A stretch of 64,000 nt of DNA, from assembly GCF_014524545.1 (NCBI RefSeq), contig NZ_CP053557.1, positions 2,071,501-2,135,500 on the forward strand, in the 5' to 3' direction. Within the stretch, counting starts at the first letter, position 1, and each line of letters begins with the position of its first letter. Below, in pieces: positions 57,723-64,000 of the stretch. The position numbers and the translations under genes were made by a program. The notes below the pieces were generated by a model. That model saw nothing but the letters and a program-made list of their open reading frames with translations. It did no database searches and was not told where the DNA came from. The stretch is from Exiguobacterium sp. Helios (GTDB taxonomy: Bacteria; Bacillota; Bacilli; Exiguobacteriales; Exiguobacteriaceae).

Positions 57723-59291
57723 TCAATCCTCCGCTAACCAGGTGCGTAACAACTTCGCAAATTCATCCGGATTGGATGCGGCAAGCTTCTCAAGCTGTTT
57801 CCGTTTGACCGTTCCTTCACTTGTGTCCTCTGTCGACAGTTCAGGAATCTCTGTCTCAATCGGAGTCCATTCTTCCAGTTCCTCAATTTCAGCTGTTCTT
57901 CTTCTACGCATCAACAGGAAGATGGCTCCTACTACGACCAGTGCTGCGGCACCTAATGCAAACCAGACCCACATCGGTGTTGTTTCCGTTGTTACTGTCT
58001 GTTTCGGTGTCTCGGCAAATGGTCTTGACATGACGACGACTTTATTCGCAAGCTCTGCATCGGTTAAGGTCGTCTTCGCATCCGTCTTCGTCAGTGAAGT
58101 ACGAATGATCGAATACATCATAGTCTGTAAATCTGTTTGAAGTTGCGGATCAATTTGATTTTGTCCTTTAGGTGGCTCAACGATGACTTGAATTCCTAAA
58201 TCCCGAATTTCATACGGCGCACCGGTAATCTGTTTTGTGATTCGATTGACTTCGTAATTGATGATATCGTGCGTCTTCTCACTTGTGTCTCCTGCCGTAC
58301 CTGTACCTTGCGGGAAGTTAATGGTCTCATTCTCACCCGTTCCTGCAGTTCCTTCATTTGCCGCTCCCGTATACGCTTCAGCGACTTTCTCTGCCGATGT
58401 CACGATTCCCTCGATTTTATCAGGATCAACCGGTTCAACTAATTTTTGTTCCTCTTGCCGTTGCGTGACATCGACATCTGCGGTAACAGAAACCAGTGCT
58501 TTTTGTGGACCGAGAACGACTGACAGCATCTGCTGAATTTGTTGGCGTAAATCTTTTTCCGTCGTTTTCTTCAGCTGCATCGGATCCGTTCCTCCTGCAG
58601 TCTGTGCTCCCTTACCCGGCTCATAATACGTAAAGTACTGATCCATGATGGTAATGTTTTCTTCTTTTAGATTCGGGATACTTTTCGCAATCAGATGATA
58701 CAGACCTTGAACCGTCTGCTGATTCAAGTCGCTGCCGGCGCTTGATGTCAAGACGACTGAGACAGTTGACGTCTCTTCTTTATCTGATAAGAAAACACTT
58801 TTTTCCGGTAATGTAATCATGACCTTCGCAGCATCAATCCCGTTGACTTGCGTAATCAGATTTTCTAATTCCGTCTGCATCGTGTCCCGCTCGAGAATGT
58901 TCATTTCCTTATCTGTTGTTCCAAATCCGGCGTTTTCGCTGAAGAATGAATAATCGATTTGACCTGATTTAGGTATTCCAGCTGTCGCCAACTCCACTTT
59001 TAAGTTTTCGGCACTTTCTTCCGGTACAAGAATCGTTACACCGTCTGTCCCACTGACGACTTCGGACTGTACACCATCTTCATTTAATTTCTCAGTCACT
59101 TGCCCAGCCTCTTGTGGTGACAACTTTGAGTAGAGCGGTGTCATCGTTGGTTTACTTAACCAAATGGCTGCAACAATGATAGCTGCAATTAGAAATAAGA
59201 TAATTCCGATGATCGTTGCTTTTTTAACGAGCGACCATTCCTGCCATGTCATTTTTAATGCGCCAAAGCGCGTTTTTAGTCCTTCATTCAT
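57723..59291 (-). CDS. fliF: Flagellar MS-ring protein FliF
   Basis: A 522-residue membrane protein forming the MS ring. Two membrane segments (about residues 27-48 and 443-465) flank the ring-building domains, including the LERDTMQTELENLITQVNGI block and the Gly/Thr-rich beta-collar insertion around residue 310; the C-terminal tail (LEKLAASNPDEFAKLLRTWL) binds FliG. ATG 59291 follows GGGAG by seven bases; the TTG before it is less likely. Confidence 0.97.
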   Translation of the reverse strand: MNEGLKTRFGALKMTWQEWSLVKKATIIGIILFLIAAIIVAAIWLSKPTMTPLYSKLSPQEAGQVTEKLNEDGVQSEVVSGTDGVTILVPEESAENLKVELATAGIPKSGQIDYSFFSENAGFGTTDKEMNILERDTMQTELENLITQVNGIDAAKVMITLPEKSVFLSDKEETSTVSVVLTSSAGSDLNQQTVQGLYHLIAKSIPNLKEENITIMDQYFTYYEPGKGAQTAGGTDPMQLKKTTEKDLRQQIQQMLSVVLGPQKALVSVTADVDVTQRQEEQKLVEPVDPDKIEGIVTSAEKVAEAYTGAANEGTAGTGENETINFPQGTGTAGDTSEKTHDIINYEVNRITKQITGAPYEIRDLGIQVIVEPPKGQNQIDPQLQTDLQTMMYSIIRTSLTKTDAKTTLTDAELANKVVVMSRPFAETPKQTVTTETTPMWVWFALGAAALVVVGAIFLLMRRRRTAEIEELEEWTPIETEIPELSTEDTSEGTVKRKQLEKLAASNPDEFAKLLRTWLAED

Positions 59292-59319
59292 CAAACATCT
59301 CCCACGCTTTCCTCAACAA

Positions 59320-59607
59320 TCACAGTTGCATACGCATCATTTCTTGGTATGCTTCGATGCCTTTATTCCGGACTTCGATAGCGAGTTGCATAGAAAGCGA
59401 TGCTTCTTCTGTTTTGATCATGATGTTATGTAAGTCTGTCGTTTTTCCAGTCGCAAGATCTACTCGTGCTTGCGAAGAGGCTTGTTGCGCCTCGTTCAGA
59501 CCGTTCATGGCCTGACTCAATACTTCACTGAAATCACTTGGTGTCGTTTTGGTAACCGATTGAGACGGTAAGACCATTTGCATACTTTGAATCGGTTGAA
59601 TCGCCAT
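59320..59607 (-). CDS. fliE: Flagellar hook-basal body protein FliE
   Basis: A 95-residue adaptor between MS ring and rod. Contains FSEVLSQAMNGLNEAQQASS and the C-terminal IEVRNKGIEAYQEMMRMQL. AAGGAGA lies ahead of the ATG. Confidence 0.95.
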   Translation of the reverse strand: MAIQPIQSMQMVLPSQSVTKTTPSDFSEVLSQAMNGLNEAQQASSQARVDLATGKTTDLHNIMIKTEEASLSMQLAIEVRNKGIEAYQEMMRMQL

Positions 59608-59622
59608 CGTGTCATCTCCTTC

Positions 59623-60021
59623 TTACTTGCCGATTTCCATCGCTTTAACCAACATTGCTTTTGTTGCATTCAACGCCGTGACGTTCGCTTCATAAGAACG
59701 TGTCGCCCCCATCATGTCGACCATTTCCTTCAGTAGATCGACGTTCGGCATTTTAACGTATCCCAGTTCATCCGCATCTGGATGATTCGGATTGTATTCC
59801 AATTTGAATGGTTCTTGATCTTTTCGAATCTCGCTGACTGTCACCCCGTTGCCTGTTTCTTTCAAAACGGCTAATTTGCGGGCATATGGTTGCCATTCTC
59901 CGTCAACTAGCTCACCGCGTGTCGTCTGAGCATTGGCGATATTCGCAGAGACGGTATCGAGTCGCAGACGCTGTGCCGTCAATCCCGTTGCGGACGTATG
60001 AAAACCTGAAAACATACTCAT
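59623..60021 (-). CDS. flgC: Flagellar proximal rod protein FlgC
   Basis: A 132-residue rod protein; the N-terminal SGFHTSATGLTAQRLRLDTV and SANIANAQTT motif, the NHPDADELGYVKMPNVD block and a C-terminal helix are typical. Follows flgB by three bases. Confidence 0.97.
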   Translation of the reverse strand: MSMFSGFHTSATGLTAQRLRLDTVSANIANAQTTRGELVDGEWQPYARKLAVLKETGNGVTVSEIRKDQEPFKLEYNPNHPDADELGYVKMPNVDLLKEMVDMMGATRSYEANVTALNATKAMLVKAMEIGK

Positions 60022-60024
60022 GAA

Positions 60025-60387
60025 TTAACGTCCTCCCCGGATGACAGACTGGATTCCGGAAAATTTCCGGTTCAATTGTTCGACCAATGCTTCGTACTCA
60101 ATTTGATTGCGTGATAATTCAGACATTTCGAGGTCAATATCGACCCCATTCCCATCGTTACGCATAGCAGACGATTGTTCGACGATACTTCCTGACGTAC
60201 CGATCGTCGCGTGTCGTTTTAAACTCATTTTCATTTCAGAATCCAAGACATCTCCGAACACTACGCGCTTTGATTTATATCCAGGCGTATCGACGTTCGC
60301 AATATTTGCTGAAATTACTTTCTGCGCAGCTACCGTCCGATCGACGGCCTGTGTCATTGTTGCATAATCTGAACCAAGCCAGTTCAT
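60025..60387 (-). CDS. flgB: Flagellar proximal rod protein FlgB
   Basis: A 120-residue rod protein, first gene of the fla/che operon. The SANIANVDTPGYKSKRVVF block and C-terminal helix (NQIEYEALVEQLNRKFS) fit. GGAGG precedes two adjacent ATGs; 60387 (seven-base spacing) is slightly better than 60390. Confidence 0.96.
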   Translation of the reverse strand: MNWLGSDYATMTQAVDRTVAAQKVISANIANVDTPGYKSKRVVFGDVLDSEMKMSLKRHATIGTSGSIVEQSSAMRNDGNGVDIDLEMSELSRNQIEYEALVEQLNRKFSGIQSVIRGGR

Positions 60388-60576
60388 CATTCAACCTCCA
60401 CCTCTATTTATCTGGTAAAAATTAGTATTATAAAGTAAGCGGTTAGTAACATATCTGAAATAATTGAAACAAATAGGTCAATGTTTGAAAAGAAGTTTTT
60501 TGAAAAATAGGGGAATGAGATGTTAGTATTTCGCTTTTTAAACCCTTTTCTTATAAAAATGATAAATAATACCTAT
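60388..60576 (-). promoter_or_regulatory. fla/che operon upstream region
   Basis: About 190 AT-rich bases without a gene. On the minus strand a perfect -10 TATAAT (60432-60427) lies about 40 bases before flgB but lacks a good -35. A separate TTGACC (60481-60476) has only a poor -10 (TCAGAT) 17 bases on. I could not find a convincing SigD (TAAA/GCCGATAT) promoter, although TCAGATAT is a partial match to its -10. The true start needs mapping. Confidence 0.5.
60494..60508. promoter_or_regulatory. CodY-box-like site upstream of flgB
   Basis: The minus strand ATTTTTCAAAAAACT matches the CodY box AATTTTCWGAAAATT at 12 of 15 positions. It lies about 105 bases upstream of flgB and just upstream of the TTGACC. 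CodY directly represses fla/che in B. subtilis, and codY is the neighbouring gene. Confidence 0.55.
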
Positions 60577-60615
60577 AAAAAAAAGAAGACCTAGTACTTT
60601 ACTAGGTCTTCTTTT
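60577..60615 (-). terminator. Terminator after codY
   Basis: A perfect 14-base stem (AAGAAGACCTAGTA with TACTAGGTCTTCTT) around three bases, followed on the minus strand by a run of T residues. It separates codY from the motility operon. Confidence 0.95.
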
Positions 60616-60636
60616 AAATTCTAATTCTTCCTTTTT

Positions 60637-61416
60637 TTAGTTCGATTTAATGCGCTCTAACTCATAGAGGAAATTGTCATTTAAAATCTTGATATATGTC
60701 CCTTTCATACCAAGCGAACGGGACTCGATGACGCCGGCACTTTCAAGTTTCCGCAACGCATTGACGATGACTGAACGCGTGATGCCGACACGATCGGCAA
60801 TTTTAGAGGCCACGAGTAATCCTTCGTTTCCGTCCAACTCTTCGAAGATATGTTCGATGGCTTCAAGTTCCGAATACGATAAAGAATTGATTGCCATTTG
60901 AACGACGGCTTTCTTCCGCGCTTTATCTTCCGCTTCATGAGCTTTCTCACGTAAGATTTCCATTCCGACAACTGTTGCTCCGTATTCCGCAAGCACCAAG
61001 TCCTCTTCATTAAAATCTTCGAGCATCCGGCCAAGGACAAGTGTTCCAAGTCGCTCACCGCCACCGATGATCGGAACAATCGTCGTTTTTGATGTCTCGA
61101 ACATATCGCGGTTATCGATCGGGAAAGCTGTATGCTCACTGTCGATTGCGATGTTCGCTGTCGTTTCCGTCACATTAAACAATTTTTTCGTATAATCTTC
61201 CGGAAACTGACGCTCTTCAAGGAATCCACGAATCCGTGCATTCTCGATTTGTTGTTTAATCGCAATTCCTAATAACTTTCCACGACGGCTGACGATAAAG
61301 GTATTTGATTCCATAACTTCACTTAAACGATCTGCCATGACCTTAAAGTCGACATGTGTGCTTGCTTCTTGTTGTAACATCGTGTTGAGCTTTCGTGTTT
61401 TTGCCAATAAATTCAT
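60637..61416 (-). CDS. codY: Global transcriptional regulator CodY
   Basis: A 259-residue repressor sensing branched-chain amino acids and GTP. The N-terminal GAF domain spans about residues 1-155; the C-terminal winged helix ([20 protein letters not shown]) is nearly identical to that of Bacillus. It is the last gene of xerC-hslV-hslU-codY and lies upstream of the flagellar operon it probably controls. Confidence 0.98.
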   Translation of the reverse strand: MNLLAKTRKLNTMLQQEASTHVDFKVMADRLSEVMESNTFIVSRRGKLLGIAIKQQIENARIRGFLEERQFPEDYTKKLFNVTETTANIAIDSEHTAFPIDNRDMFETSKTTIVPIIGGGERLGTLVLGRMLEDFNEEDLVLAEYGATVVGMEILREKAHEAEDKARKKAVVQMAINSLSYSELEAIEHIFEELDGNEGLLVASKIADRVGITRSVIVNALRKLESAGVIESRSLGMKGTYIKILNDNFLYELERIKSN

Positions 61417-61432
61417 GATTTTCTTCCTCCAC

Positions 61433-62803
61433 TTATAAGATGAACTGACTTAAGTCACGATCATCTGCTACTTTTCCGACGCGGTCCATGACATATTGTG
61501 GTGTGATGGTGACGTCTGTCTCTGGCATCTCTGCCGCTTCAAACGATAATTCTTCTAATACACGTTCCATGATGGTATATAAACGGCGAGCACCGATATT
61601 ATCTGTTTCATCATTTACTTGTGCCGCAATCCGTGCAATTTGACGAATCGCGTCTTCGGTAAACGTGACATGGACTTGCTCCGCTCCAAGCAAAGCCTTG
61701 TATTGTTTCAGCAATGCTTGATTAGGCTCCGTCAAAATTTTAACAAAGTCATCTTCGGTCAGACTGTCGAGTTCCACCCGGATCGGAAAACGTCCTTGCA
61801 GCTCCGGAATCAAATCGGATGGTTTTGCCATATGGAAAGCCCCGGCTGCAATGAATAACATATGATCCGTCTTCACAGGACCATACTTCGTCACGACAGT
61901 CGATCCTTCGACGATTGGTAAGATATCACGCTGCACGCCTTCACGTGATACACCAGCACTATCTTGCCCCTTCGTTGCAATCTTGTCGATTTCATCGACG
62001 AAGATAATTCCCATCTGTTCAGCACGACGAACAGCTTCATCGTGGACTTCATTTAAATCGAGTAATCGTTCCGCTTCTTCTGCTGTCAAAATCGGACGTG
62101 CCTCTTTGACACTCAGCTGACGTTTCTTTGTTTTTTTCGGCATGACTTGTCCGAGCATATCCTGCAGATTCGCAAGACCTTCCATACCTTGTTGTCCGGA
62201 GAACAAATCCATTTGGCGTTCTTCAATGTCCACATCAATCATGCGGTCTTCTAGTTGACCTTGAAACAATTGTTGACGAATGACGGATCGATCGGCTGTA
62301 TCGCTGGCAGTTTCCTGCTCGGGCGGTTTTTGAGTTCCACCGAACAGCATCTCAAACGGATTTCCTCCGCCAAGACCAGTCGAAGCTTTTTTACCGACAA
62401 GGGCATCGACGATTCGTTCATTCGCAACCGCTTCAGCACGCTCTTTCAAAGCTTCCTTTTTCTCGTCTTTGACAAGCCGTAGTGAAGCTTCGACTAAATC
62501 ACGGACCATTGATTCAACGTCACGTCCGACATAACCGACTTCCGTGAATTTCGTAGCTTCGATTTTAACGAACGGTGCACGGACCAGTTTAGCAAGTCGA
62601 CGGGCAATTTCCGTTTTCCCGACTCCTGTCGGTCCGATCATCAAGATGTTTTTCGGTGTCACTTCATCACGCAGACTCGGATCGAGCAACTGACGGCGGT
62701 AACGATTTCGGAGTGCAATCGCGACGGCTCGTTTCGCGTCCGCTTGACCAATAACATGTTCATTTAGTTTTTCCACGATTTGTCTCGGTGTAAATTCATG
62801 CAT
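61433..62803 (-). CDS. hslU: HslU/ClpY ATPase subunit
   Basis: A 456-residue AAA+ unfoldase for the HslV protease. Walker [10 protein letters not shown], the pore GYVGRD motif, the inserted I-domain (about residues 110-235), Walker B IIFVDEID and the C-terminal sensor 2 region are present. ATG 62803 is chosen; it overlaps hslV by eight bases. Confidence 0.97.
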   Translation of the reverse strand: MHEFTPRQIVEKLNEHVIGQADAKRAVAIALRNRYRRQLLDPSLRDEVTPKNILMIGPTGVGKTEIARRLAKLVRAPFVKIEATKFTEVGYVGRDVESMVRDLVEASLRLVKDEKKEALKERAEAVANERIVDALVGKKASTGLGGGNPFEMLFGGTQKPPEQETASDTADRSVIRQQLFQGQLEDRMIDVDIEERQMDLFSGQQGMEGLANLQDMLGQVMPKKTKKRQLSVKEARPILTAEEAERLLDLNEVHDEAVRRAEQMGIIFVDEIDKIATKGQDSAGVSREGVQRDILPIVEGSTVVTKYGPVKTDHMLFIAAGAFHMAKPSDLIPELQGRFPIRVELDSLTEDDFVKILTEPNQALLKQYKALLGAEQVHVTFTEDAIRQIARIAAQVNDETDNIGARRLYTIMERVLEELSFEAAEMPETDVTITPQYVMDRVGKVADDRDLSQFIL

Positions 62804-63347
62804 CTGCACTTCCCCCAATCGTTTCTAAAATGATTTGATCATTCGTGAATACACATAACTCCCCTGCTGTTTCAAGAGCAGCGCGGGCGATTTCCTCGGC
62901 CGTCATGTGTGCAGCGTGCCGAGCCAGTGCCCGACCCGCGGCAAGCGCATAGTTTCCGCCTGAACCGATGGCCAAAATCCCGTCATCGGGTTCGATGACT
63001 TCTCCGTTACCTGAAACAAGAAGTAAATGTGTTCCATCCATGACAAGTAACAAAGCTTCCAGCTGGCGTAACATTTTATCGCCCCGCCATTCCTTTGCTA
63101 ATTCCACGGCAGCTCGTTGCAGGTTCCCGTTGTACATCTCAAGTTTTGCTTCAAACTTTTCGAATAATGTAAAAGCATCGGCTACACTTCCTGCAAACCC
63201 TGCAATCACTTTTCCACCATAGAGACGTCGGACTTTTTTTGCACTTTTCTTCATGATGACTTGATTACCAAAAGTCACTTGTCCATCCCCGCTCATTGCA
63301 GATTGACCGTTATGTTGAATCGCAAAAATCGTCGTTGCATGAAACAT
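62796..63347 (-). CDS. hslV: HslV/ClpQ protease subunit with unusual N-terminus
   Basis: A 183-residue proteasome-related peptidase. ATG 63347 follows GGGAGGAA and gives [14 protein letters not shown]. The TT pair aligns with the mature N-terminal Thr of E. coli HslV. B. subtilis ClpQ/CodW begins MSSFHATT and uses Ser2 as nucleophile; here that Ser is absent. Either the MFHA segment is cut off to expose Thr5, or the enzyme is altered. The [28 protein letters not shown] and [16 protein letters not shown] blocks are intact. The longer reading to 63527 overlaps xerC and is rejected. Confidence 0.95.
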   Translation of the reverse strand: MFHATTIFAIQHNGQSAMSGDGQVTFGNQVIMKKSAKKVRRLYGGKVIAGFAGSVADAFTLFEKFEAKLEMYNGNLQRAAVELAKEWRGDKMLRQLEALLLVMDGTHLLLVSGNGEVIEPDDGILAIGSGGNYALAAGRALARHAAHMTAEEIARAALETAGELCVFTNDQIILETIGGSADA

Positions 63348-63360
63348 GCTATTTCCTCCC

Positions 63361-64000
63361 TTAGGCACGCGGATGCGCTTGCTGATAAACATGTCGTAGC
63401 CGCTCCGTCGTGACGTGTGTATATTGCCCTGTCGTCGATAATGAAGCATGCCCAAGCAATTCTTGCACCGCTCGTAAATCTGCTCCACGTTCCAGTAAAT
63501 CGGTCGCGAAACTATGTCGTAAAGCATGTGGTGTCACATGTTTCGATAAAAAGGGATCTGCCTTTTTTAAGATTTTCCGAATCCCGTCCGTTGTCAAACG
63601 GCGACCTGAACGAGAAAGAAAAACGGCTTGTGCTTCATCCTCGGCCGGTTGTCGTTTCATCAAATACTCGGATAAGGCTTTTCTCGCAAATGATCCGATT
63701 GGTGTAATCCGTTCTTTTCGTCCTTTTCCGTATACATGCACATATTCCAAGTCCGGATCTAAATCTTTTACGTTCAATCCGGCTAATTCGCTGACACGCA
63801 TTCCTGACGCATACAGCAACTCAATCAATGCCACATTCCGTACCCCTAATGAATCCGACGTTCGGAAAACTTCTAAAAATCGTTCGTATTCTGATGGTAC
63901 TAAAAACGTCGGTAGCGTTTGGACACGTTTGGGTGCCTTCAATCCCTCAAAAGGATTGACGTCATTCGTATCCCGCGTCACAAAACGTCCGAACTGTTTC
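63361..64000 (-). CDS. xerC: Tyrosine recombinase XerC/CodV, 5' end beyond window
   Basis: The C-terminal 212 residues of a site-specific recombinase that resolves chromosome dimers at dif. Catalytic residues are visible: Arg in [10 protein letters not shown], Lys in YGKGRKER, His/Arg in [12 protein letters not shown], His in LLGHASL, and the nucleophile Tyr in TGQYTHV. The frame stays open to the edge, so the N-terminal core-binding domain lies outside. First visible gene of the hslV-hslU-codY operon, as in Bacillus codV. Confidence 0.95.
   Translation of the reverse strand, partial: KQFGRFVTRDTNDVNPFEGLKAPKRVQTLPTFLVPSEYERFLEVFRTSDSLGVRNVALIELLYASGMRVSELAGLNVKDLDPDLEYVHVYGKGRKERITPIGSFARKALSEYLMKRQPAEDEAQAVFLSRSGRRLTTDGIRKILKKADPFLSKHVTPHALRHSFATDLLERGADLRAVQELLGHASLSTTGQYTHVTTERLRHVYQQAHPRA

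Noticed and set aside
60388-60500. SigD promoter before flgB
   Set aside because: TCAGATAT resembles the -10, but no TAAA is found 14-16 bases upstream.
62796-63527. Longer 243-residue HslV
   Set aside because: The first 60 residues overlap xerC and lack family similarity; a good ribosome site precedes ATG 63347.
1-64000. CRISPR arrays, insertion sequences, prophage, tRNA or rRNA genes
   Set aside because: No direct-repeat arrays, transposase genes or structural RNA signatures seen by eye; gene order is continuous with the Bacillales backbone.

Overview
The window reads as one contiguous piece of a Bacillota (Bacillales) chromosome. Every gene I can support lies on the minus strand, so transcription runs from base 64000 toward base 1. 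Gene content and order closely follow the codY - fla/che - rpsB - polC - nusA - pnp - spoIIIE part of the Bacillus subtilis map. Several Bacillus genes are missing from their usual places: cheB, ylxP, ylxY, ymxH, spoVFAB, asd-dapG-dapA and tepA. A murE - femX - M15 peptidase cluster sits where the dipicolinate/diaminopimelate genes lie in Bacillus. A motile, apparently non-sporulating Bacillales with lysine-type, FemX-bridged peptidoglycan fits Exiguobacterium best. That genus call is inference from gene content; no 16S gene is present.

Region by region, in transcription order (high to low coordinates). (1) 64000-60637: xerC (cut by the window edge), hslV, hslU, codY, then a strong terminator. 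(2) 60636-60388: a regulatory gap with a CodY-box-like sequence. (3) 60387-35952: the fla/che operon: flgB, flgC, fliE, fliF, fliG, fliH, fliI, fliJ, a MotE-like gene, fliK, flgD, flgE, swrD, fliL, fliM, fliY, cheY, fliO, fliP, fliQ, fliR, flhB, flhA, flhF, flhG, cheA, cheW, cheC, cheD, sigD and a swrB-like gene. Genes are packed tightly, often with 1-8 base overlaps. (4) 35965-31094: rpsB, tsf, pyrH, frr, uppS and cdsA, with terminator hairpins after rpsB, tsf and frr. (5) 31081-22522: dxr, rseP, proS, polC. (6) 22507-17651: a promoter, a leader attenuator, then rimP-nusA-rnpM-rplGA-infB-rbfA. (7) 17599-11676: truB, ribF, rpsO, pnp and an M16 peptidase gene. (8) 11611-8230: murE-femX-M15 peptidase. 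(9) 8162-4175: rnjB and ftsK/spoIIIE. (10) 4077-1: two paralogous BMP-family lipoprotein genes, a GntR/UTRA regulator gene between them, and the start of a nucleoside ABC transporter ATPase gene.

How the parts work together: CodY is encoded next to the motility operon it probably represses when nutrients are plentiful. The motility operon builds the hook-basal body, export apparatus and switch, carries the chemotaxis core, and ends with the sigma factor for late flagellar genes. The translation genes supply ribosome, elongation, maturation and recycling factors. The 1-4.1 kb region looks like a nucleoside-uptake module with its own GntR operator, found three times, plus CcpA-like sites. I saw no mobile element, CRISPR array, tRNA or rRNA, and no wholly new system. 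The most interesting signals are the lysine-type wall cluster with an intermediate MurE specificity motif, the repeated GntR operator, the nusA leader attenuator, an HslV with an unusual N-terminus, an RNase J2 with an intact metal motif, and the missing cheB.
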